DNA of 64,000 nucleotides from Hirsutella rhossiliensis (taxonomy: Eukaryota > Ascomycota > Sordariomycetes > Hypocreales > Ophiocordycipitaceae), in NCBI RefSeq assembly GCF_020360975.1, contig NW_025408673.1, positions 558,001 through 622,000 of the forward strand. The letters run 5' to 3'. Each line of letters opens with the position of its first letter. The first letter of the stretch is position 1. The notes beneath the pieces are model-generated. The model was not told where the DNA came from. It searched no databases and worked only from the letters and a program-made list of their open reading frames with translations. Shown one piece after another: positions 46,985 to 59,300 of the stretch. The translations under genes were made by a program, and so were the position numbers.

Positions 46985-49653
46985 CTCTTTCTTTCTTTTT
47001 ATATTATTACTTATATATATCCTTTAAAGCTATAGTAAAGCTAATAAAGGCTTAAACTTTTATTAATAGTTATAGATTACTATAAAGCCTAGGGACTTAT
47101 ATCTAATTATATAAAGGGTAGCTATAAAAGTAAAGATAAAGAAAAGGTTAGTTTAGTTCTTTTTATATAGTATTTTATATTCTTAAGGGCCTTAAGGCCC
47201 TTAAGCTACTCCTTTTTAAGCTACTTAGCTATTCCTATCTTTATTTTAGCTAAGAAGGTTAAAAGAGCTTTTTTTTCTTCCTTAAAGCTATAAAGAAAAA
47301 GTAAACTAAGAGCTTTTTTTTATCTTATAAAGGTTTAATAAAGGACTTTTATTTCCCTCCTATAGTTTAAGTACCTTAAGACAAAGTGCCTAGCTATATA
47401 CCTTCCTTAGCTATATTAATAGTTATCTTAGTTTACCTTATTAGTCCTTTTTAAAAAGGAAAGTAAGAAGCTAGCTTTAAAAAAGAGCTAGGAAAAAGCT
47501 AAAAGGGTCGGCCTAGGCCTTTTTATACGGTCCTTATTTCAGCTAAAACTAAGTAAAAGGTCTTTTAAATAAATATATAGTACTTACTTAAGCCCTTAGC
47601 CCTAAGGCCTTTAACTACCTTAGTAGCTTAAAAGCCCTTTTAATAGTCCTTAGTAGCTTACTAAACCTTTCTTTAAAGGTAGCTAATAAAAACTAAAGGG
47701 ATCCCTTAAGTAAGGGCCTATAAACCCTTCTTAGCTAGCTAGTTAGCTAGCTTATTATTAAAGATCCTTAGGTAGCTAAGGTACTAATATAGCTATATAT
47801 TATAAAAGGCTTTTAAGCTAAAAAGAAGCCTTTTAATATATATAGCTAGGTCTTAGAAACCTAAAACCTTCCTTATAATAGCTTAGCTATCTATAAAAAT
47901 ATAGGCCTTTATAAAGAGGTTAAAGGGGCTAAGCCTTAAGAGCTAAGGTCTCTTAGCTAGGTTTTTTAAGACCCTTAGTATCGCGAATAGCTCTATATTA
48001 GCTACTTTAATTAAGGGCCCTAGGTTTTTTTATTATACTTTAATCGGCTTATTTTCTAAGCTTAAGTTAAAAATAAATAAGCGTTAGTTTTTATAAGGGA
48101 CCTCTTAAAGTACCCTTTAAAGCTATTAGTATAAAGGGCTAAGGGCTATAGCTTAAAGTCTTTTACGCTAGCTAAGCTAGCTAAAAAGTATTAGTACTAC
48201 TTTTTAACTTAAGGCTTAAGGGCCTTTATTATTATAATAAAAGACTTAGGCTCTAAGGCCTATAAGGGCTCTAAGCTAGCTTTCCTTTTTTTTATATTAT
48301 AATTAAGTCTTATAATAGCTACTAAGCTTTTAAGAAATAAAAAGAGCTATATATAAAGTTTAATATAGCTTAAGGCCTTTAAAGTAAAGCTTAAATTAAT
48401 AAGGTTATCTTATATAGCTAGGTTATAAGCTTACTTTATAAAGTAACTAAGTAAGAAGTATAAGGTTTAAATAGTATAAAAGAGGTATACCTTTTTAAAC
48501 TATACCTTTAATAGTAGTAAGGCCGCTTTAGCTTTTAAAGTCTTAATAAGGGATCTTTTAAAGGCCCTTAAGATATTTAAAAGAACTTAGTTTTAATACT
48601 TTTAAAAAAGCTTTTTAAGGCCCTTAAGTATCTTAAGCCCCTTATATTAATAGTTAGCTTTATAATCTACTATAAAGGTTATATAAGCTTAGTAAAGCTA
48701 CTTAAAGCCTTTAAATAATAAGTTTCTTTATATAAAGGTTAAGTAAGATAGCCCTTTAAAGGTTACTTATATAAAAGTTACCTTCTTTTTAATATATTAT
48801 TTAAATAAGAGCTTAGAATTAAAAAAGACCCTTAGCTATTATACTAAGGGTATTACTTTAAAAAATAAGCCTCTTACTATTATATACTTTAAAATAAGCT
48901 ACCTTTACCTATTAAAGTAAATAAGCTTTATTTTATAAGGGTTAAAGTAAACCACTTAGTCCTTAGCTTATTTAAATAAGTTAGTAGCTATAGCTTCTAG
49001 CTATTAAACGTTCTTTTTAATAAAGATTAATATTCTAAAGATATTAAAGTTATTTATATAAAATAGCTAGTACTTATTAACTATTAGTATTCCCTTAATA
49101 TATAAGTAGAATAATATAAAGCTAATAAGGGACCCTTAAGGCACCCTTATTACTAGGTCTATAAAGGGCTAAACCTACCTTTTAAAGGCTAGCTAAATCT
49201 TCTTTTAAGTAAGAAAGTAGTCTACTTAGTTTATAAGGGGCTTAAAAGGGTTTAAGTCCCTTAGGACCCTTATAAGCTATTCCTTTAATATAAAATTAAA
49301 GATATCCTTTATATTTACTAAGAGGGTATTAATAATACTCTTTTTATTTAGGTCTTACCTCTTTTAAATATAATATAAATGGAGAAAGGCTATACTTATA
49401 GCTAACTATTATTTTTATACCCTTAGCTAATTAGGGTTTTAAATCCTAGCTATATTTATTAAGTAGCTTAGCGAAGTAATATATAGCTTTTTAAGTACTT
49501 CTCTTAAATAGTTAAGTAAACTTATAACCTTATAAGCCTTAAAGATAATATAATCTTACTTATTTTACTTAAGTATAATTCTTATAACTTCCTTTTATAT
49601 TTTAAGGTAGTATCCTTAGTTAAATAAGGTTTTATAGGCCTTATTAAAAACTA
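46985..49653 (-). mobile_element. LINE L2, truncated copy of the L family
   Basis: This is collinear with 39845-42480 of L1 and more strongly RIPped. It contains the RNase H and most of the reverse transcriptase; the active-site box at 49049-49060 reads Y-I-N-N. It stops at about 49653, where the same family continues in the opposite orientation. Confidence 0.82.
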
Positions 49654-50071
49654 TAGGGCTTTTAAACCTTATATAACTAAAGGAATAAAAATAGTAGTTA
49701 GCTATAAATATAGTCTTCCTCTTTCTATATTATATTTAAAAGAAGTAAAATTTTAATAATAAAGCTATTACTAGTACCTTTTTATTAAATAAAGGGCGCC
49801 TTTAACTTTATATTAAAGGAATAGCTTATAAGGGTCTTAAGGGACTTAAACTTTTCTAAGGCCCTTATAAGCTAAAAAGACTATTTCCTTACTAAAAGAA
49901 AGATCTTATTAGCTTTTAAAAGGTAGGTTTAGCCCCTTATAAACCTAGTAATAAGGGTACCTTAAAAGTACTTTATTAGCCCTATTTTATTCCTTTTATA
50001 AATAAAAGGGATACTAGTAACTAAGAGGTATTAAATATCCTATATAAATAACTTTAATATCTTTATAACGT
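49654..50071 (+). mobile_element. L-family reverse-transcriptase fragment, plus strand
   Basis: About 418 bp equivalent to the reverse complement of 41870-42290 in L1, ending just after the Y-I-N-N box. It lies head-to-head with L2 and is followed at 50072 by a different part of the family. Confidence 0.75.
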
Positions 50072-53000
50072 TAACTTTAAGGGGCCTTAGCTAGCTAAGG
50101 CTAGTAAGGCCCCTTAATAATAAAAAAGCTACTATTAATAGCTTAGCTTTTAAAGTAGCCTTTTTTATTAGTAAGGGACTTTAACTTATACTACCCTTAA
50201 TAGAACTTATTTATAAAACCCTTTAAGGCCTAAAAGGTAAAAGCCCTTATTAGCTAGCTTAACTATTATAAAGCTTCCTTATTAATAGATATTAAGGTAG
50301 CTATAGAAAGTACTTATTAAAGGAAAGGCTTAAAAAGGGCCTTAGTTATAGACCTTACTTTCTATAGCTCCTTTAAATAGCTAACCTATACTAACTTCCG
50401 CTTTTTAAATACTATAAGCTTAGATTATAAGCTTATAGCTATTATCGCTAGCTTAAGGGGCCTTAATAAACCTTTACTAGCTAGGCCTACTACTTATAAT
50501 TATAAGAAAGTAAACTAAAAGGTATTCTTATAATACTTAGCTAAGAAGGAATAGGACCTCCTTAAAGCTATAAAGAGGGCTATAAAAAAAGACGACTTAA
50601 AAGGGATAGCTTCCCTTTTAATAAAAACTACTATAAAGGCCTTAAATATAGCGATACTAAAAAAAAGGCCTTATAAAGGATCTAAGCCTTAGTAAACTAA
50701 TAAGCTAACCTACTTTTAAAAAGCCTTAACCTTAGCTTAATAAGCTTATAAGCTAGCCTAGGATAAGGAGAGCTAAAAAAGCTTTATAAAGGCCTAAAAT
50801 AGCTTTAAGTATATTATTAAAGCTACTAAAAAGTAATACTAAGAGAGTTTCTTAATAAAGGTAATAAGAAAGGATATCTTTATAGCTTTTTCTTATACTA
50901 AGGCTAGAGCTAACCTTACCCTTCTTAGTATCTTATATATAAAAGAAGGGATAGAGGTAAAAGCTAATACTTTTATAGAAAAATATAAGGCTTTCTTAAT
51001 AACCTTTTTCTTAACCTTAGACCCTAGCTTTACTCCCCCCCTTAAGCCCTCTTAGAGCCTAGAAAAAGAAAAGCCTTTAAGCTATATAGGTAGTAAAGAT
51101 ATAAGTAAGTAAGGCTAGCTAAAGCTAAAGGACCTTAAGATTAAGAGGGCTATTTTTAGCTTATTTAATAAGAAAGCCCTTAGCTTAGACTCCCTTAGCT
51201 TCTTCCTTATTTAATATATATATAAAGCTATCTTTATAGTCTTTAATAGGGCTTATAACGCTCTATTTAACTAAGGATACTACCTTAAGGTATAAAAGAA
51301 AGCTATAAGAAATATACTTTCTAAGTAAAATAAGCTAAACTATACTATCCTTAAGGCCTATAAGGTTATAAGTTTACTTAACTACTTAGGAAAGGTCCTT
51401 AAAAAGCTATATATTACCTAGCTAAGCTATTTAACTAATATAGCTAGGCTTTTAAACCCTATATAACTAAGGGAACGAAAATAATAGTTAGCTATAAATA
51501 TAGCCTTCTTCTTTTTATATAATATTTAAAAGAAGTAATAGTTTAATAAGAAAGCTACTACTAGTACCTTCTTATTAAATATAAAGGGCGCCTTTAACTT
51601 TATATTTAAGGAATAGCTTATAAGGGTCTTAAAGGACTTAAACCTCTTTAAGGCCCTTATAAGCTAAGTAGACTACTTCCTTACTAAAAGGAAGATATAG
51701 CTAGCCTTTAAAGAGTAAGTTTAGCTCCTTATAAACCTAGTAATAAAGGTACCTTAAAAGTCTCTTATTAGCTTTATTTTATTCCTCTTATATATAAAAG
51801 GGATACTAGCGGCTAAAGGATATAAGCTATCTTATATAAATAACTTTAATATTTATATATTATTAACCTTAGCTAGGAAGAACGTTAAGTAGCTAAAGAC
51901 TAAAGGGTTTACTTTAACCCTTTAAAGATAAAACTTATTTACTTTAGTAAGTAATAGTAGATTATTTTAAAGGGTATAATAGTAGGTAGCTTATTTTTTA
52001 AAGTAAAGCCCTTAGTATAATAAATAAGGTTCTTTTTTAATTCTAAGCTCTTATTTAAATAATATATTAAGAAGAAGGTAGCTTTTATATAAGCTACCTT
52101 TAAAGGACTATCTTACTTAACTTCTATATAAAAACGCTTATTATTTAAAGCTTTTAAATAGCCTTACTAAGCTTATATAACCTTTATAGTAAACTATAGG
52201 GCCTAGCTTAAATATAAAGGGCCTAAGACCTTTAAAGTATTAATAAAGCCTTTTTAAAGGCTTTAAAACTAAGCTCTTTTAAAGGTCTTAAAGGCCTTAA
52301 AAATATCCCTTATTAATACTTTAAAAGCTAAAGTAGCCTTACTACTATTAAAGGTATAATTTAAAAGGGTATACTTCTCTTATACTTCTTAACTATATAC
52401 TTCTTACTTAGTTACCTTATAAAGTAAGCTTATAACCTAGCTATATAAGACGACCTTACTAACTTAGGCTTTAACTTAAGGGCCTTAAGCTATATTAAGC
52501 TATATATATAGCTTTACCGCCTCTTTAAAAGCCTAGTAGCTCTTATAAGACTTAATTATAACTTAAAAAGAAAGAAACTTAGCTAGGAGCCTTTATAAGC
52601 CTTAGAGCCTAAGGCCTTTATTATAATAATAAAGGCCCTTAAGCCCTTAGCTAAGAAGTAGTATTAATACCTCTTAGCTAGCCTAGCTAGCTTAAAAGAC
52701 TTTAAGTTATAGCTCTTAGCTTTTTATATTAATAGCTTTAATAAGTACTTTAAGAGATCCCTTATAAAGACTAATACTTACTTTTATTATAAAATAAGCT
52801 TAGAAAATATGCTTATTAAAGTATATAATAAGAACCTAGGGCCCTTAATTAAAGTAGCTAATATAGAGCTATTTATAATACTAAGAGTCTTAAAAGACCT
52901 AGCTAAGAGGCCTTAGCCTTTAAAGCTTAGCCCCCTTAACCCCTTTATAAATACCTATATCTTTATAAATAGCTAAGCCGCTATAAGTAAGGTTATAAGT

Positions 53001-53870
53001 TTCTTAGACCTAGCTATATTTATTAAAAGGCTTTTATTTAGCTTAGAAGCTTTTTATAATATATAGCTATACTAGTACCTTAGCTACCTAAGGATCTTTA
53101 GTAATAAGCTTACTAACTAGCTAGCTAAAAAAAGCTTAAGTTCCTTTACGTAAGGGACCCCTTAGTTATTATTAGCTACTTATAAAGAAAGGTCTAGTAA
53201 GCTACTAAGGACTATTAAAAGGGACTCTAAGCTATTAAGGCGGCTTAAGGCCTTCGGGCTAAGGGCCTAGGTAAATACTATATATTTATTTAAAAACCCC
53301 TTACCTAGCCCTTAGCTTAGAAAATAAACTTATAAGGAGGCCTAAGCTAACTTTCTTAGCTTTTTACTAGCTCCTCTTTAAGGCTAGCTTTTTATTTTCC
53401 TTTTTAAAAAGAACTAATAAGGTAAACTAAAACGACTACTATTATAGCTAAGAAAGGTATATAGCTAGGTACCTTATCTTAAGGTACTTAAACTATAGTA
53501 AGGAAAGAGAGGTCCTTTACTAAACCTTTAAAAGATAGGAAGGGGCCCTTAGCTTACTTATTCTTTATAGCTTTAAAGAAGGAAGGGAAGCCCTTTTAAC
53601 CTTTTTAGCTAAGATAAAGATAAGGATAGCTAAGTAGCTTAAAAAGGAGTAACCTAGAGGCCCTAGGGCCTTTAAGGGGGAATATTACTATATAAAAATA
53701 ACTAAATTATCCTTTCCTTTATCTTTACTTTTATAACTACCCTTTCCTTAATTAGTTATAAGCCCTTAAGCCTTATAGCTAGCTAAGACTACTAATAAGG
53801 GCCTAGGCCCTTATTAGCCTTACTATAGCCTTAGAGGCTATATATAAGTAATAATATAAAAAAGAATTTT
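50072..53870 (+). mobile_element. LINE L3, plus strand
   Basis: Plus-strand copy from the endonuclease (equivalent to 43640 of L1) through reverse transcriptase (51450-51860) and RNase H (about 52690-53120) to the 3' tail, ending in AAGTAATAATATAAAAAAG near 53870. RIP is heavy and no frame is open. Confidence 0.8.
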
Positions 53871-55224
53871 AACCTTAGCTAAAAAGAATATTTAAAAGCT
53901 AGAGGCTATAGCTATTAACTTATTTAAATAAGCTAAGAAATAATAGATTTATTTTAACCTTTTTAAGATAAGACTTATTTACTTTAGTAAGTAAAAGCAA
54001 CTTATTTTAAAGGGTATAATAGTAAGAGGCTTATTATTTAAAGTAAAGCCCTTAGTATAATAGCTAGGAGTCTTTTTTAACTTTAAGCTATTATTTTAAT
54101 AATATATTAAGAAGAAGGTAGCTTTTATATAAGCTACCTTTAAAGGACTATTATACTTAGTTATTATATAAAGCGGCTTATCTTTTAAAGCTTTTAAGTA
54201 GATCTACTAAGCTTATATATCCTTTATAGTAAACTATATAGCTTAGCTTTAGTATAAAGGCCTTAAGACCCTTAAGAGCCCTATAAAGCCCTTTTAAAGG
54301 GTTTATAACTAAGCTTTTTTTAAGGTCTTAAGGGCCTTTAAAGGGTTTCTTATTAAAGCCTTAAAAGCTAAAGTAGTACTATAACTACTAAATATATAAT
54401 TTTAAAGGGTATACCTTTCTTATACCCTTTAACCCTTATACCCTTTACTTAGTTACTTTATAAAAGAAGTATATATCTTACTTATATAAGATAACCTTAT
54501 TAACTTAAGCTTTAACTTAAGAGCTTTAAGCTATATTAAGCTTTATATATAGCTCTTTTATATTCTTAAAAGCTTAATAGCTATTTTTAAACTTAATTGT
54601 AACTTAGAAAGAAAGAAAGCTAGCTAAGAACCCTTATAGGCCTTAAAGCCTAAGGCTTTTATTATAATAAAAAAGGCTTTTAAGCTCTTAGCTAAAAAGC
54701 AGTATTAATACTTCTTAGCTAGCTTAGCTAGCCTTAAAGACTTTAAACTATAGCCCTTAGCCTTTTATATTAATAGCTTTAAAGGGTGCTTTAAAGGGTC
54801 CCTTATAAAGACTAATACTTACTCTTTCTATAAAGTAAGCTTAGAAAATAAGCCTATTAAAGTATATTATAAGAACCTAAGACCTTTAATTAAAGTAGCT
54901 AATATAAAGCTATTTATAATACTAAGGGTCTTAATAGACCTAGCTAAGAAGCTTTAACCCTTAAGGCTTAGCCCTCTTAACCCTTTTATAAAGGCTTATA
55001 TTTTTATAGATAGCTAAGCTATTATAAAGAAAGTTATAGGCTTCTTAAACTTAGCTATATATATTAAAAAGCTCTTAACTAGCTTAAAAGCCTTTTATAA
55101 TATATAGCTATATAAATACCTTAGCTACTAGCTAAGAAAAGCTTAAAAGCTTTTACTTAAGGGACCTTTTTAGTTTTTATTAGCTACTTTTAAAGAAAGG
55201 TTTAATAAGCTACTAAAGACTATT
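53871..55224 (+). mobile_element. LINE L4, partial plus-strand copy
   Basis: Equivalent to the reverse complement of about 40470-41875 in L1: the end of reverse transcriptase plus RNase H (about 54750-55030). It follows directly on the tail of L3, and at 55225 it abuts a minus-strand fragment of the same family. Confidence 0.75.
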
Positions 55225-55484
55225 AAAAGGGCTTTTTTATTAAAAGAGTTAAAAATAACCCTTTTAATCTAAAGGTCCTTTAGCTTTAACTAGTCTTACT
55301 TAGCTATACTCTTATTACTTATATAGCTTAAAGGCTCTTTTCTTTCTAAGCTTTAAGGGGGGGTTAAGAAGGGGGGGGCTAGGGCTAAGGTCTAAGAATA
55401 GAAAAATAGTTATTAAGAAAGCCTTATATCTTTCTATAAAAGTATTAGCTTTTACCTTTATCCCTTCTTTTATATAAAAGATAC
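55225..55484 (-). mobile_element. LINE L5, first part
   Basis: Matches 42550-42800 of L1 on the minus strand. It is cut at 55484 by the A-type solo LTR and resumes at 62501. The target duplication GATAC is at 55480-55484 and 62496-62500. Confidence 0.82.
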
Positions 55485-55835
55485 TATAAAAATATACCCT
55501 TATATTCCTATTTTACTATTATAAAGAAATAATAGGTATAAGGAGGCTCTATAAAATATACTAGTAAAAAGAGGCTCTATAATATAGTTTAAGGGAATAA
55601 CCTTTAAAGATAAAGACCTTTACTAAATATCTATACCTTCCTTTAAGAAAAGCGGGTTAAGATAAGCCTATCCTAAAAAAATAAAATATATATAAAATAT
55701 ATAAGTTAATTATAAGTAGAACGGATACCTTATTACTTATTTTAGCTTAGTAGTTCTAAAGATATCTACGATATAAGAATAGGTAGGGCATAGAATATTT
55801 TAGTTAAATCTACTACTTATACTAAAACCTATAGT

Positions 55836-56293
55836 TATCGCAAAGCATAGCCTAATTTCGTAGTTCTCGAAGATATCCCTTAGTAAGAGGGACTAAGGAA
55901 GCTAAAAATACCCGGTATAGAAGAAGGAGCTAAAAAGAGGTATAGAAAGGAGGGTAGGGGCATAAGGGAAAAGCATAAAGTAGCGAGAGATAAGACGGAT
56001 ATGCCGGAAACGGCTATAAAGGAAGGAAAAAGCTAGCAAAAAGCTCGGTAGTTAAAAGGATATTAGTAGCTTCTTTAAGTAGGATCTTCTTTATTAATTA
56101 AGATGCTAGATAGGTATAAATAAGGGCGTTAGATAGAGGAAAGAAGAAGAATTAAGGCAATATAATAATTACTCCCCTACCTTTATTGCTGCTCCTATAA
56201 GAATTAAATCCCTCTACCTTACCTATCTAACCCCTTACTTTTAATTTTACCTTTGTGTATTTTTATATACTTCTTATATCTCTCTATACGAGA
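55836..56293 (+). repeat. 5' LTR of copia C
   Basis: The 458-bp repeat starts TATCGCAAAGC and ends TACGAGA. It is equal in length to 61688-62145. The ends do not read TG...CA even after undoing RIP at the right end (GA), but the target duplications fix the boundaries. Confidence 0.92.
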
Positions 56294-56307
56294 GTTATAA
56301 GCCCGGG
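56294..56307 (+). promoter_or_regulatory. Primer-binding site of copia C
   Basis: GTTATAAGCCCGGG directly follows the 5' LTR. It is the same motif as in element A, although the LTRs are unrelated, and it fits the initiator tRNA-Met anticodon arm (GGGCTCATAAC) after undoing one TG-to-TA change. Confidence 0.62.
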
Positions 56308-56319
56308 AGGAATAGAATT

Positions 56320-59300
56320 CCTATACCTTCCGGCTGCTATAAAAGGCACCCTTCTTATATCCCTCGTAGCTACTTTTTACCCCTCTTACTAGAAAAGCCG
56401 ATTTTTAACCGACTTTTCTCCCCCCCTCTTCTTCCTTAACGATAACGAAAATCGACTCCTCTACCGTCCCTATAGTCTATAGGACGATTCTTATAAAGCC
56501 CTAAGATTAGGATAAGTAGGTAAAGGAGCTACGGGCTCGTATAGATAGAACTATTTATAATTTAGTCTTCTCTAATAAGTAGGACCCTCTCGAGCCCCCT
56601 CTTCGTCCTAGGGCAACGGACTTTATAGAGGGAGCTACCCTCTTCTCCGAGCTAACCTCTATATAATAGAGAGCTTTTTCTACTGCCTTAGGCGACTACG
56701 AGAGTCACCGAAAGGAATACCTTTACGAGACGAAGTTACTAACGGCTGCTCGTACGGCGATAATAGAATCCGTTAGTGCCGTAAAGCTAATCTCTCTTTA
56801 AGAGGAAGAGACTCCTAGGCAGTAGCTTTTAAAGCTCGAGACCTTAATAGCTCCCTCGAGAGGTTATATAACTAACCGTATTAGGAAGACCTATACGGCC
56901 TACCTAGGAGCCTTTTCTACTAGGAACCTGCTAGCTTCTTCGTGGCTAGCTAAGTAGGAAGAAATCCTCGAGGAAGCTAACTAATACTTCCTAATAGAAG
57001 CTCTTTCCGGCTAGTAGCTATAGGATATATCTCTACTAATAAAGCCTATTAGTAACGGTTACTCGACTATCTTTCGAGAAGCTAGCCGAGAACTAGACGA
57101 AGAGGCTGCTAGAGTATAATAGCAAGTAGTCTTATTCCTTCGTGGCTAGCACTCGACCTAGACGGCTCGACCTATAGCTGCTGCAGCCCCTAGTGCTGCG
57201 GCCCCCGCTGCTGCTATTGCGGCTGTTACTCCTTCGGCTCCTCCTCCCTCGAGAGTATTAACACTGTCTTTAACGGCTGCCCTAGGCCCGGCCCCGGCTC
57301 CGCCTTCTGCTCCGGGCCCGGTCCCGATAGTTAGACCGGCCCGACTAGTCCCCTAATAGACCTTTTAATCCGTTAGTCGAAAAATTAGGGAACTAGTCGA
57401 AATCGAACCTCGTTAATATTAGTAATAAGGGGCAAAAAGAGGGGGTTTTTAAGTAGACCTTCCGGACCGGGACGAGGATTCCTCGAAGAGACAACGTACG
57501 AGGAGGAATCGACCTACCTACTAAGCATATAAAAAGCCCTATCGGCTAGAAGACTGCTAGTAGGTCTTCGAGGAAAACCGACCTAAAGGAATTAACCCTT
57601 TAAAGAGGCTATAAGAAATAGTATAATAGTCTCTTAAGGAGGACCCCTCGTTATAGAAGAAGATAGACGAGATTCGGGTTACTAAGAAATAGCAACTAAT
57701 AACGCCGCTGCCCTTATTCGAGCTATAAATTCGAGGAAAAATCGTTAGTATAGTAAATCCGGCCTTCGTCTTCCCTACGGATTAATAAGGCTAAGACTAA
57801 CCGTTAGAGCCCTCTAATTATCCCCTACGAAAATCAGCTATCCTTATCTCTAGTACTTCCCTCGATATCTATAATATACTCTTATAATTCCGGTCCTTTA
57901 AGAAGGCACGAAAGGAATATCTTATTGCCGGGGAATTAACCGTATAGATAGAGGGATACGGAAGGGTAAATTTTACGATAAAATTACCTAATAGATCTAT
58001 ACGAATTCTTCGAAGAAAAAGGGTAGCTTTTTACCCTCGATTTTTAACAAGCTTAATTTCCTTCCGCCTTCTTCGAGAGAAGGAATCTTCTAGGATACGA
58101 CGTCTAAGCCTACGAGGCTAGTCTAGAAGAATTAGACTATCGGGCTTATCGAGGAAAAATTCGGTTAATTTATTCTCGAATTCCGACCTATCCTTAGGAA
58201 GGAACCTCTCGAGAAGATAGCTTTCCCTACTAAGAGGAATAGGTCTACTATAAAGGACCCTCTACCGGCAGCCTAAAGAGACGGCATTCTTTAGTACGCA
58301 CGACTTAGTTACCTAGGCCCCCTAGCTTTATATAAGCTAGGCCAATAATAGGGCGTACGAATAAGGGGCCTAAAGACCGTCGAATACGAATACTATAGCT
58401 AAGGGAAGACTAAGAGACGAATTTCTAGACGGACCCTAATACGGCCGGACTAGCCGTATAAGGAAATTTAGGTTAACTAGACCAACGTCTCTAGGGACTA
58501 GGAAAGCTTCGTTAGGGTAATGTTTTTTATAGACGCTTTTTTAGGGATGGTTTTCCCCTATTTCTTACGGACCTACCTAAGTAAGTATAACTAGTCTACC
58601 TTCTAGGACTTCGTTAACTAAATAAAATCCTACTTTAGCTACGAGGTAAAGAGGATACGGTCTAACGGAGAGCTATTTACGAAGGATATCTTAAATTAGC
58701 TTCGAAAAAGGGGCATTTTACCCCTCCCGTTAGCACTAAATATCTAGGCCTAGAACGGAGGGGCAGAAGGATTAGGGGGTGCTATAATAGAAAGGGCCCG
58801 TACGATAAGACTTACTATAAAGCTTTTATACGACCTTTAAAGGGAAGTCGTTAAGACCGCTTATTACCTTCGGAACCGGACCCTAAGGGACCCTAGGAGC
58901 CTAAGAGACTATAAGGACCTTAGAGGGACTACCTAAGGAATAGACTAGAAATCCCTACTCGAGCTCTTTACGAAGAAGAGGGCCTCGCTAGCCTACCTTT
59001 ATGCCTACGGCTATAAGGCATACGCAATAACTACCGATATATAGCTAAAAAGGAAGAAGAAAAGAAAGCTTAATCTAAGAGCCTTTATTAGTTACCTCGT
59101 TAGTTATAATTCTACGAATATCTTCCGGATCTAGATTCCTCTTCTATAGAAGGTTATTTCGACTAGGGATATAATTTTCGACGAATCTAGCTTCTTCGAC
59201 GGAAAGAGGGATTAATAGCCGCTCTTACTCTTATAACGTTAGCTAATTTAAAAGATCTAAATGCCCCCTTCCTAATAGTCTTAAGAAGAGGTCCTAGACG

